From: an uncultured Flavobacteriaceae bacterium
GTDB lineage: Bacteria; Bacteroidota; Bacteroidia; Flavobacteriales; Flavobacteriaceae
Length of the DNA: 64,000 nt
Assembly (NCBI GenBank): GCA_938011315.1
Contig: CALLUG010000004.1
Coordinates: 1-64,000, forward strand
Direction of reading: 5' to 3'
Of the stretch, positions 25,598 through 34,100 are shown in pieces. How positions within the stretch are numbered: the stretch's first letter is position 1; the number at the start of each line of letters is the position of its first letter. Under the pieces are notes generated by a model. That model saw only the letters and a list, made by a program, of their open reading frames with translations. It ran no database searches and had not been told where the DNA came from. A program made the translations under genes and the position numbers.

Positions 25598-27169
25598 ATG
25601 AAATTAAAAATAAAAAATACCTTTACTAAGCATTTACCAGCAGATCCTATAACAGATACTAAAAGACGAGAAGTAGCAAGGGCATGCTTTTCTTACGTAA
25701 ATCCAAAACTACCTTTACAGCCTAAATTAATTCACGCTAGTGATGATGTTGCCAAATTGTTAGGCATAGCTAAAGAAGAATTGCAAACAAAAGCGTTTTT
25801 AAATATTGTTACAGGTACTGCCCTTATAGATAACACAAGACCTTACGCCATGTGCTACGGAGGGCATCAATTTGGGCATTGGGCAGGACAACTAGGTGAT
25901 GGACGTGCTATAAATCTAGCTGAAATTGAGTACAATATGCAGCGTTGGGCTTTACAACTTAAAGGTGCTGGAGAAACGCCTTATTCGCGTACAGCAGACG
26001 GCTTGGCTGTTTTGCGCTCTTCTATAAGAGAGCACTTGTGTAGTGAAGCTATGCACTATTTAGGAGTGCCCACAACACGCTCATTATCCTTAGCTCTTTC
26101 TGGTAATAAAGTGCTACGTGATGTGCTTTACAATGGAAATGCAAATTACGAAAAAGGAGCTATTGTGTGTAGAGTAGCAGCAAGTTTTATCCGTTTTGGA
26201 AATTTTGAAATTTTTGCAAGTAGACAAGATGTTAAAACACTCAAAGCACTTACAGATTATACTATTAATGAACATTATCCTAATATAATAACCAATACTA
26301 AATTTGGCTACTTAGAGTTTTTTAAGACCGTGGCAGAGAATACTCTAAATATGATTATAAATTGGCAGCGAGTAGGATTTGTACATGGAGTTATGAACAC
26401 CGATAACATGTCTATTCTTGGCTTAACTATAGATTATGGTCCTTACGGATGGCTAGAGGCCTACGATGTTAACTGGACGCCTAACACAACCGATAACCAG
26501 TTTAAACGCTACCGATATGGCAACCAACCAAAAATTGCACTTTGGAATTTGCTCCAGTTGGCAAATGCGCTGTACCCTTTAATAGAGGACGCTGAGGCTT
26601 TGGAACAGATATTACATGACTTTAATATAGATTACAAATCGAAATATTTGGATATGATGCGAAGTAAACTAGGATTACAAGACAAGAATGAGTCTGATGC
26701 AGAATTGGTTACAACCCTAGAAAAGGTATTGCAACTAACAGAAACTGATATGACTATTTTTTTTAGAAACCTAGCCAATATATCAAAAACTAGGATTATT
26801 GATGATGAAGCATTTTTGGATGCTATTAAAGACGCATTTTATAAGCCTCAACATGTTACAGGAACAATCTTAAAGCAATGGCAAAATTGGTTTTTGTTAT
26901 ACACTAATCGTCTTAAAAAAGAGGCTTTACCAGATGCAGAACGTAAACGTAAAATGAATGCCGTAAATCCCAAATACATACTGCGCAATTATATAGCACA
27001 GCTTATTATTAACGATGCCGATAAAGGAAACTATACCCTATTAAACAAAATACATACATTGCTCAAAAACCCTTACAATGAACAAGAAGAGCACCAAGAG
27101 TGGTTTGTTAAACGTCCAGAATGGGCAAGGAATAAAGTAGGCTGTTCGATGCTATCTTGCAGTTCTTAA
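25598..27169 (+). CDS. selO: SelO/YdiU family protein AMPylase
   Basis: A 523-residue pseudokinase-fold enzyme that transfers AMP from ATP to Ser, Thr or Tyr of redox proteins. Diagnostic segments: YGGHQFGHWAGQLGDGRAINLAE, LKGAGETPYSRTADGLAVLRSSIREHLCSEAMH, GFVHGVMNTDNMSILGLTIDYGPYGWLEAYD. The C-terminus ends GCSMLSCSS, with Cys at the antepenultimate position, where eukaryotic SelO carries selenocysteine. The neighbour ytxJ also belongs to thiol redox, so the two may serve one oxidative-stress response (inference). Convergent with the photolyase-family pair, with 32 nt between stops. Confidence 0.95.
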   Translation: MKLKIKNTFTKHLPADPITDTKRREVARACFSYVNPKLPLQPKLIHASDDVAKLLGIAKEELQTKAFLNIVTGTALIDNTRPYAMCYGGHQFGHWAGQLGDGRAINLAEIEYNMQRWALQLKGAGETPYSRTADGLAVLRSSIREHLCSEAMHYLGVPTTRSLSLALSGNKVLRDVLYNGNANYEKGAIVCRVAASFIRFGNFEIFASRQDVKTLKALTDYTINEHYPNIITNTKFGYLEFFKTVAENTLNMIINWQRVGFVHGVMNTDNMSILGLTIDYGPYGWLEAYDVNWTPNTTDNQFKRYRYGNQPKIALWNLLQLANALYPLIEDAEALEQILHDFNIDYKSKYLDMMRSKLGLQDKNESDAELVTTLEKVLQLTETDMTIFFRNLANISKTRIIDDEAFLDAIKDAFYKPQHVTGTILKQWQNWFLLYTNRLKKEALPDAERKRKMNAVNPKYILRNYIAQLIINDADKGNYTLLNKIHTLLKNPYNEQEEHQEWFVKRPEWARNKVGCSMLSCSS

Positions 27170-27201
27170 TCATAAAGCTAAAATGGAATAGGTATAGACT
27201 T

Positions 27202-28668
27202 TCATGTGTTTTGAGGATTATTAACATGGATACGCAATATGCGTTTCGTTTCGTTTTGTACTACAGGGTGTTTTTTGTGTCCCCAAATTTTATTGCGGGC
27301 TAACTTTGCGCTTTCTTGCAAATTTACAATAGGTAAGGGGTAATCTACACCTATAGTAACGCCACAAAAACTCTGTTCCATTAAGGTCATTTCCCAAGGG
27401 CTATGAATATAAGCTATGGGTACATTGGTTAGTTCCGGAATCCATTTTTTTATAAACACCCCTTGAGTATCGTGCTCTTGTGAGTTTTTTACAGGATTAT
27501 ATAATCTAACGGTATTAATTCCTGTAGTGCCAGCTTGCATTTGAAATTGTGGATAGTGTATTCCTGGTTCGTAATCTAAAAATTGTTTTGCTAAATAATA
27601 GGCGCCATCTCTCCAATCTTGATCTAGGTTAAATGTAAAAAATGAGACTAGCATTGCCCGCATTCTAAAATTTATCCATCCTGTTTGTTTTACAGCACGC
27701 ATACAAGCATCGACTAAGGGATAACCCGTTTGTCCTTTTTTCCAAGCATTAATAAACGCTGCATTTTTTTTATGATGTAATAGCTCATAACCTTTATTAA
27801 TACATAAAGTTTCATAGCTGCACTCTACTTCAAACTTTTGTATAAAATGGCAATGCCAATGCAGTCTAGTAAGCATTGCCGAAAAGGCTTTTTTATGTCT
27901 TGGAGCATTAGTATGTGTACTTACAAACTGAAAAGCTTGTTTGATACTCATATTTCCCCAAGCCAAATATGGCGATAGCCTGCTGCAAGACAATCTGCTG
28001 TCTTTAGGTTTCGAAATGTGTTTTTGATAGTTAAATCCTCGGTTTTCGGTAAACGATTGTAAGTAGCGCCACGCATTTTTTTCGCCTGCAGGCTGGTAGT
28101 GTTTAGGATAAGTTTTTAAGTTGCTTTCTAACACTTTTGGCAGTGTAAAAGGATGTACAATATTTGCTAGTTTTGAAACAGTATAAGTATTCCTAATACT
28201 GGGGGTGCGCATTGTTTCGTGCCATTTTTTACTCCAATGATGTCTGTTTTTAATACCGCGTAAAATACCGTCACGTTGAGACTCCTGCCAGTCAATATGC
28301 CGAGCTTTGCAAAGTGCCGCAATGTCTTTATCGCGCTGCCAAGTTATATTGGTGCCGCTTTCTTGAACACTATACAGGGTTTTAATGTTAAAAAATTTTA
28401 AGAGGTAATTAAAAACATTAGTAGCTTCGCCATAACAAACGGTAACACGTCGGTTAAAAGGGCTTAACCTATTATTCATTGCAAGAATAGAATGATATAC
28501 AAACTGCAAGTGCCTCAAACTTGTATCTGGATGATTAATAAGTTTAGGTTCAAAAAGATATATAATATAATAAGGAGTACCACATTGTTCTGCCTTTAGT
28601 AGAGGTTCGTGATCTTGTAAGCGTAAATCACGTTTTAACCAAACAATATTTATAGTTTTCTTTTTCAA
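27202..28668 (-). CDS. Cryptochrome/photolyase family protein
   Basis: 488 residues. The N-terminal antenna-chromophore Rossmann domain starts [21 protein letters not shown]. The C-terminal helical FAD domain is seen in [42 protein letters not shown] and [21 protein letters not shown]. The latter differs from the 'NWQWvAG' of classical CPD photolyases (compare 50124-51431), so it may be another repair class or a light sensor. The start is a TTG at 28668 that overlaps the TGA of the preceding gene (TTGA), a tight coupling. No regulator is adjacent. Confidence 0.85.
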   Translation of the reverse strand: MKKKTINIVWLKRDLRLQDHEPLLKAEQCGTPYYIIYLFEPKLINHPDTSLRHLQFVYHSILAMNNRLSPFNRRVTVCYGEATNVFNYLLKFFNIKTLYSVQESGTNITWQRDKDIAALCKARHIDWQESQRDGILRGIKNRHHWSKKWHETMRTPSIRNTYTVSKLANIVHPFTLPKVLESNLKTYPKHYQPAGEKNAWRYLQSFTENRGFNYQKHISKPKDSRLSCSRLSPYLAWGNMSIKQAFQFVSTHTNAPRHKKAFSAMLTRLHWHCHFIQKFEVECSYETLCINKGYELLHHKKNAAFINAWKKGQTGYPLVDACMRAVKQTGWINFRMRAMLVSFFTFNLDQDWRDGAYYLAKQFLDYEPGIHYPQFQMQAGTTGINTVRLYNPVKNSQEHDTQGVFIKKWIPELTNVPIAYIHSPWEMTLMEQSFCGVTIGVDYPLPIVNLQESAKLARNKIWGHKKHPVVQNETKRILRIHVNNPQNT

Positions 28669-29813
28669 TAGTTAAGTTCTTTTTTGCACCGTTTCCAAAA
28701 CGCAAAAAAAGAAGGGTAGTAGCCTTGCACACTAAACATCCAATCTCTAGCAACTTCTGTACCTACATAATGTGTACTTAGAGGATGTTCTTTATAATAA
28801 ACATCTGTAAGCCTATGCTGAGTCATTAAGTCATTAAACTCTCCTATAAAAATTTGAATATTGCTAAGGTTTGTCGTGGCTAAATCAATTATGAAATTGA
28901 GTGTTTTTTGTGAAATAGGATATGTTTTAAAATGGGAAGGTTCTAATAATAATATTCTATTGGCTAAGATTTCTTTTCCCCAGTTAGGATCTAGGTTATA
29001 AAAATTGTAAATATATGTTGGCAGTGTTTCGTTAAGGCTAATTGTAGTTTGCTTTGGTAAAGACGTTTTTAAATCTAATGTTGTTAAGTTTGTTAAAACC
29101 TTAGGAACTTGCATCGTAGCAAATTCATGATATGCTACATCTAAGAAAGTGTTGCGTTGTTTTGTAAAACAATACGTGTTAATATTAGCCTGATTGGCAA
29201 CATATTTTTTGTTAGCATTCGCTCCAGCAACCCATTGCCAACTTAACGCGTTACTAGCCCAGTCGGCATCTAGTAAATGGTAATACATCCATTGAGCAGG
29301 GTTGTACCAGTGACTTTTAGCAATATTACAAGCTATAGAGGCTATATACATACGCAAATGATTGTGTAAGTACCCCGTGTTATAAAATAATTTTATGGCA
29401 TTATCTATGGCATAAATACCTGTATTTGCTTTTACAATGGCTGTAGCAATATTTGTATTTAGCACAGGATTTTGTTTGTGTTTTAAATCATTATTAATCT
29501 CCTCTTTCTTTGCAACCCATACTTGCTGCCAATAATCTCGCCACGCAAGTTCTTGAATAAGTTTTTCTATTGTAATGGGTTTATAACCTTTACTTAAAAG
29601 AGATGATAATATCAGTTTTGTAGAGATAACCCCTCTAGAAATATAAGGCGATAAGTAAGTAACAGCACCATTAATATAGTTGCGTGTGCTTCCATATTTA
29701 GCTCCATTTATATTGTTAACCCGCTCAAGTATTTTAGTATAACAAACAGGAAACATCGTATTGTCTTCTTTAAATAACTGTGTTTGCTTTGTTGTTGTCA
29801 TACTAATTGGCAC
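28665..29813 (-). CDS. FAD-domain-only photolyase-like protein with extra C-terminal domain
   Basis: 382 residues. It starts directly in the photolyase FAD-binding helical domain ([88 protein letters not shown]). There is no N-terminal antenna domain. After the FAD domain (to about 215), roughly 170 residues follow with a Rossmann-like pattern ([14 protein letters not shown]..., [14 protein letters not shown]...) and an aromatic-rich tail ([19 protein letters not shown]). The MTTTKQ Met or the first Met could each be the start. It is the upstream member of a two-gene operon with the cryptochrome-family gene. FAD binding is likely. DNA repair or light sensing cannot be told apart. Confidence 0.8.
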   Translation of the reverse strand: MPISMTTTKQTQLFKEDNTMFPVCYTKILERVNNINGAKYGSTRNYINGAVTYLSPYISRGVISTKLILSSLLSKGYKPITIEKLIQELAWRDYWQQVWVAKKEEINNDLKHKQNPVLNTNIATAIVKANTGIYAIDNAIKLFYNTGYLHNHLRMYIASIACNIAKSHWYNPAQWMYYHLLDADWASNALSWQWVAGANANKKYVANQANINTYCFTKQRNTFLDVAYHEFATMQVPKVLTNLTTLDLKTSLPKQTTISLNETLPTYIYNFYNLDPNWGKEILANRILLLEPSHFKTYPISQKTLNFIIDLATTNLSNIQIFIGEFNDLMTQHRLTDVYYKEHPLSTHYVGTEVARDWMFSVQGYYPSFFAFWKRCKKELNY

Positions 29814-30148
29814 CTAAATTTATAATATTCTTAAATTAAAAAATAGAAGTATAAAGATACAAATTGTTTAGCAATATGTGTTTTTTATTAAACAAACTGT
29901 AATAAGTAATATTATTACAAGGCTTACCGCTTGTATGAAGCACAACACTTTAAGATAAAATTATTTTTAAGTTATTATTTAAATATGTTTATCAACAAAT
30001 TAACATTTAAACATTTGTTTTTGTATAATTTAGGCAAATAATTTTCAGATTATGCATAAAAAGTTTATATCTAATTAGTGACAATATTTAGCATTAGTTA
30101 TTCTTTATTAAAAAAACTAAAATTCACAATAACTTTAATTATTATATT
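29814..30148. other. Intergenic region between divergent genes, no gene seen
   Basis: 335 bp, very AT-rich. It separates the photolyase-like operon (minus) from the lipoprotein gene (plus) and should hold both promoters. A 6-bp hairpin TACAAG...CTTGTA lies near 29920-29940. No convincing small gene or TAnnTTTG box with partner was found. Confidence 0.5.
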
Positions 30149-31339
30149 ATGAAACGTTATACTTTCACGTTACTTATTTGCTGTGTTCTTTTCTTATTTA
30201 GTTGTAACAAAAAAGAACAAATATTAATCCCTTTTCAAACAGAAAATGGTTCAGACTTTAAGGAAATTGCTCAAATAACAGAAACAGAGGTTATAAAATT
30301 ACCTTTAGGTGCTAATGCTGCATTCAATCAAGCCTCAATAGCTTTTGATAGTATCGGGAAAGATGGACAATACTTGAGTTATCTTAATTTTACAGATAAT
30401 TCTTTAACTTTTCATAACCTATTAACTAAAGTTAAAAAGAAAATCACATTTTACAAAGAAGGGCCTTCTGGTGTTGGCACTATAGGATATACTACCGCAC
30501 ATTTGTTTGAAAATGAAAATAGTTACTTTATTTATCAACCCGATGGAGGTGTACTATACAATTTGGATAGTTTGGCGTCTATCAAAAAAAAATATCAAAT
30601 TATAGATCCAGATAAGGATACTAATGATTCAAAACCCATTGGTTATGGTGCACAAATGATAAAGGTAAATAATTGTATGTATTTTTATTGCTTACCTAAT
30701 CGCAATCAAAAAACATATTTTGGGTATCCAATGATTGGGAAATTTAATTTAGAAACCAATACTTTTGAAAGAATAGTTTCTTTACCACAGGTTTACGATG
30801 CTGGGTTTTGGAGTTCGTTACTACTTTTCAAACCTTTTTTTACTTACAACGACAAAAAAAATACGATGGTTGTTTCGTTTCCTGTAACGCCATACCTATA
30901 TGAAACAGATTTAGATGGAAAAATACTAAACAACTTTTATGTTGGGTCTAAATTTTTTGGTAAAACAAAACCGATGTACGAGGATATGGATTACCAATTT
31001 AATAAAGCTAGAAACTTTGATAAAGAAGCCGATTATACCTTTTCTAACAGTAGATATTCAAAAATACATTACGATAAGGTAAACAAGCAGTATTTTAGGA
31101 TAACTAACCCTGAAAAAGAAAAAATTAATGTTAACGATAGGGATAGAAACAGTGATTTTACGATTATTGTTACCGACGAAAATTTTATTAAAATTACAGA
31201 AAAAAAATTCAATTATAAAAAATATGATATCCATAGGTCTGGATTTATAAACGGTACCGTCTATTTGGCTAGGAAAGATTTGTACGCCGAAGACGAAAAC
31301 CATATGTTTTTTTCAAAATTCAAATTAACTTTTGATTAG
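30149..31339 (+). CDS. DUF4221-like lipoprotein
   Basis: A 396-residue predicted lipoprotein: MKRYTFTLLICCVLFLFSCNKK, with lipobox FLFSC. The rest is a beta-rich sequence with repeated strand pairs (for example YLSYLNFTDNSLTFHNL, YFIYQPDGGVLYNLDSL, PYLYETDLDGKILNNFY), suggesting a six-bladed propeller-like fold as in DUF4221-type Bacteroidota lipoproteins. The family assignment is from general resemblance. A decayed paralogue lies at 9973-10538. It stands alone, followed by a hairpin that can terminate from both sides. Surface location likely, function unknown. Confidence 0.7.
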   Translation: MKRYTFTLLICCVLFLFSCNKKEQILIPFQTENGSDFKEIAQITETEVIKLPLGANAAFNQASIAFDSIGKDGQYLSYLNFTDNSLTFHNLLTKVKKKITFYKEGPSGVGTIGYTTAHLFENENSYFIYQPDGGVLYNLDSLASIKKKYQIIDPDKDTNDSKPIGYGAQMIKVNNCMYFYCLPNRNQKTYFGYPMIGKFNLETNTFERIVSLPQVYDAGFWSSLLLFKPFFTYNDKKNTMVVSFPVTPYLYETDLDGKILNNFYVGSKFFGKTKPMYEDMDYQFNKARNFDKEADYTFSNSRYSKIHYDKVNKQYFRITNPEKEKINVNDRDRNSDFTIIVTDENFIKITEKKFNYKKYDIHRSGFINGTVYLARKDLYAEDENHMFFSKFKLTFD

Positions 31340-31363
31340 CTATCCAAATGTTACAATAATTAA

Positions 31364-31397
31364 AAAAGCCCTTACAAGTTAATTTGTAAGGGCTTTT
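31364..31397 (-). terminator. Terminator downstream of tRNA-Ser (also usable by the lipoprotein gene)
   Basis: A perfect 14-bp stem (31364-31377 with 31384-31397) with a 6-nt loop. On the minus strand it is followed by a T run and lies 3 nt beyond the tRNA. On the plus strand it is 25 nt after the lipoprotein stop with a short T4 tail. Confidence 0.9.
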
Positions 31398-31399
31398 AG

Positions 31400-31484
31400 C
31401 GGAGAGTAAGGGATTCGAACCCCTGGAGGTGTGACCCTCAACAGTTTTCAAGACTGCCGCATTCGACCACTCTGCCAACTCTCC
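31400..31484 (-). tRNA. tRNA-Ser (anticodon TGA)
   Basis: An 85-nt class II tRNA. The acceptor stem GGAGAGT/ACTCTCC pairs perfectly with discriminator G. The anticodon loop reads C-T-TGA-A-A (anticodon at 31448-31450 of the plus strand). A long variable arm with a GAGG/CCTC stem identifies serine, and the T-arm is AGGG-GTTCGAAT-CCCT. The 3' CCA is not encoded. It reads UCN codons, mainly UCA. Confidence 0.97.
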
Positions 31485-31522
31485 TGTAATAATCACATTA
31501 AGTATGTTTCCTAACGAGGGTG

Positions 31523-31530
31523 CAAATATA
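31523..31530 (-). promoter_or_regulatory. Putative -7 promoter box for tRNA-Ser
   Basis: The minus strand reads TATATTTG, a match to TAnnTTTG, 38 nt upstream of the tRNA 5' end. Confidence 0.5.
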
Positions 31531-31753
31531 AGATGCTTTTTCAAAAAAAAGAAGTTTTAACGTATTATTTTATTGCTAAATATTTCATGAAATTCAATAG
31601 TATTTTTAAACCCATTACCTCAATGTTTGGTTAGAGATTATAATTTGCACAAAGGCTACGATAAGGAATAAAAAAACGTATAAAGGCATAAATAAACTCA
31701 CGTTGTATTAATCTTTAGTATATTTATGAGCAAATTAATAAGAGACTAATTTT

Positions 31754-33130
31754 ATGGAAACATTAGATAAAATGATTGAGTCATTTTCTGGTTTTGTTTG
31801 GGGCTTACCTTTACTTATTTTATTAGTAGGTGGAGGTTTATATCTTTTAATATTATCAAGGTTTTTACCTTTTCGTTATTTAGGGCATGCGATACAAGTT
31901 CTTCGTGGAAAGTACGATAATCCTAATGATCCGGGTGAGATTAGTCATTTTCAAGCGTTGGCTACAGCATTATCTGCAACAGTAGGTATGGGCAACATAT
32001 CTGGAGTAGCTGTAGCAATTGCTATAGGCGGTCCTGGTGCTGTATTTTGGATGTGGATAAGTGCTATTGTAGGGATGTCTACCAAGTTTTTTACCTCGTC
32101 TTTAGCAATTATGTACCGTGGTAAAGATAGTCGAGGAGAGCTTCAAGGAGGGTCGATGTATTTTATTATAGAGGGCTTAGGTAAAGCATGGAAACCCTTG
32201 GCGATAATGTTTGCTGTTAGTGGATTAATAGGTGCTTTGCCCGTGTTTAACGTCAATCAACTAACTCAAGCAGTCAATGATATTTTACTAATCCCTAATG
32301 GTGTTAAGGTTGGGTTAACATCAAACTTAATCATCGCTTCAATTCTTGTAGCAATTACAGCAATTGTAATTTTGGGGGGCTTAAACAGGATTAGCAAAAC
32401 GACTTCAAAGCTAGTTCCTATAATGGTTGTAATTTATTTTATATTAGTTTTAATTGTTTTAGCTATTCATATTGATGTTGTTCCAAAATATATTAGTCTA
32501 ATCTTTACAGACGCATTTACTGCCCAGCACATCAAACCAGATGCATTTTTTGGAGGAGCTTTAGGGACTTTAATTGTTTTGGGTATTCGCCGTGGCGCTT
32601 TTTCAAACGAAGCAGGTATTGGTACAGCACCAATGGCACATGGAGCTGCAAAAACATCCGAACCTGTACGAGAAGGCTTGGTTGCAATGCTTGGTCCAGC
32701 CATAGATACTTTGGTTGTATGCACACTAACGGCATTAACAATATTAGTTACTGGAGTTTGGCAAACTTCAGATAGCAATGGTGTAAGCCTAACAGCAACG
32801 GCTTTTAATAGTGCAATACCAAGTATTGGTAAATATTTGTTATTAGTATGTATTGTAATATTTAGTGTGTCGTCCTTGTTTTCGTATTCGTATTATGGTA
32901 CAAAATGTATGTCTTTTTTATTTGGAGCAAATAATAAGCAATACTATAATTACTTTTACATTATTAGTATTGTGCTAGGAGCAACAACGAGTTTGAATAT
33001 GATGATAAACCTTATTGATGGTGTTTTTGCTCTTATGGCAATACCTACAATGCTTGCAACTATTATAATGGCACCTAGAGTTATGAAGGAAGTTAAACGT
33101 TATGTTACGAGATTAAAAAATGAGTCATAA
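31754..33130 (+). CDS. AGCS-family sodium:alanine (amino acid) symporter
   Basis: A 458-residue inner-membrane transporter with about ten hydrophobic helices. The AGCS signatures are clear: ALATALSATVGMGNISGVAVAI near the N-terminus, GGLNRISKTTSKLVPIM in the middle, and RRGAFSNEAGIGTAPMAHGAAKTSEPVREG. Family members import alanine, glycine or glutamine with Na+. It is followed 55 nt later by a TauE/SafE-type permease with its own promoter box. Confidence 0.93.
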   Translation: METLDKMIESFSGFVWGLPLLILLVGGGLYLLILSRFLPFRYLGHAIQVLRGKYDNPNDPGEISHFQALATALSATVGMGNISGVAVAIAIGGPGAVFWMWISAIVGMSTKFFTSSLAIMYRGKDSRGELQGGSMYFIIEGLGKAWKPLAIMFAVSGLIGALPVFNVNQLTQAVNDILLIPNGVKVGLTSNLIIASILVAITAIVILGGLNRISKTTSKLVPIMVVIYFILVLIVLAIHIDVVPKYISLIFTDAFTAQHIKPDAFFGGALGTLIVLGIRRGAFSNEAGIGTAPMAHGAAKTSEPVREGLVAMLGPAIDTLVVCTLTALTILVTGVWQTSDSNGVSLTATAFNSAIPSIGKYLLLVCIVIFSVSSLFSYSYYGTKCMSFLFGANNKQYYNYFYIISIVLGATTSLNMMINLIDGVFALMAIPTMLATIIMAPRVMKEVKRYVTRLKNES

Positions 33131-33157
33131 AAAAGACAAACAAAGTAACTATTTTAA

Positions 33158-33165
33158 TATTTTTG
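33158..33165 (+). promoter_or_regulatory. Putative -7 promoter box for the TauE/SafE-family gene
   Basis: TATTTTTG fits TAnnTTTG, 20 nt before the ATG at 33186. This suggests the permease has its own start besides any read-through. Confidence 0.35.
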
Positions 33166-33185
33166 AATTATAATATATACGCATT

Positions 33186-33908
33186 ATGGAACCCACAACA
33201 CTAATAGTTATTATTATTGGCATTTTTTTTGGTTTTTTTGTGCAATCTGTAATTGGGTTTGCAGGGGCTTTAATTGCCATGCCAATATTGCTACTCGTTA
33301 TTGGGCTTACCGACGCCGTTACTTATGTTACAATATTCTATTGTTTTTCCAGCGCTTATCTTGTTGCAAAAGAGTGGAAAAATATAGATAAAAAAATAGT
33401 GCTTAGTATTATTTTATCCTCTCTTGTAGGGGTAGCTATTGGTACTTGGGTGCTAACTTTTGGAAACCCTAAGTTTTTAAAAAAAGCACTAGGCGTATTT
33501 ATTTTACTTTATGTAACCTATACCTACTTTGATAAAAAAGAAAAACGAAATTGGTCTAAATTAGAGTTTTTATTTGGATTTTTAGGAGGGTTTAGCGCAA
33601 CACTTTTTTCTATAGGGGGACCTATGTATGTTATTATTGTAAAAAACATAACACCCAATGTTAAAATATTTAGAGCAACAATGTTTGGTGTTTTAGGCGT
33701 TGTAACTTATATGAGAATTCCAGCTTTAGTTATAGGAGGGTTACTTAACAGTACACATTTGTATTATTCATTATTTATCTTTCCGTTTTTTGTGTTTTCT
33801 ATTTATTTAGGAAAAAAAATGTACACGGTACTAAATGAAGCCACACTAAAAAAAGGACTCTTAGTGTTACTAATTATATCTGGATTCATGCTTATACTTA
33901 AACCTTAG
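33186..33908 (+). CDS. TauE/SafE family sulfite/anion exporter
   Basis: 240 residues, largely hydrophobic, with about seven or eight transmembrane segments in two similar halves. Each half begins with the family's Gly-rich pattern (FFGFFVQSVIGFAGALIAMPIL; FLGGFSATLFSIGGPMYVI). TauE/SafE proteins export sulfite, sulfoacetate or similar organosulfonates. No sulfonate catabolic gene lies next to it, so the substrate is open. Confidence 0.88.
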   Translation: MEPTTLIVIIIGIFFGFFVQSVIGFAGALIAMPILLLVIGLTDAVTYVTIFYCFSSAYLVAKEWKNIDKKIVLSIILSSLVGVAIGTWVLTFGNPKFLKKALGVFILLYVTYTYFDKKEKRNWSKLEFLFGFLGGFSATLFSIGGPMYVIIVKNITPNVKIFRATMFGVLGVVTYMRIPALVIGGLLNSTHLYYSLFIFPFFVFSIYLGKKMYTVLNEATLKKGLLVLLIISGFMLILKP

Positions 33909-34100
33909 GGTTTTCTATAAATTAAGTTGATATGCTATTTATAAAAACCACCCACAAAATGATAAAATACGTAAACATAATTGGCCTTTGATATTTATGA
34001 TTTTAGCAACTCAATATGTCTATTAATTCTATATATTTACGTTATACAATAAAATTGCTACAGTAATAATATAATTAAAATATAAACAATACAGTAATAA

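Noticed and set aside
27143-27169. Selenocysteine recoding at the end of selO
   Set aside because: The codon at the relevant site is TGC (Cys), the frame ends in a normal TAA, and no SECIS-like need exists.
31320-31544. 74-codon minus-strand frame covering the tRNA
   Set aside because: It is a translation of tRNA-Ser and its terminator, not a gene.
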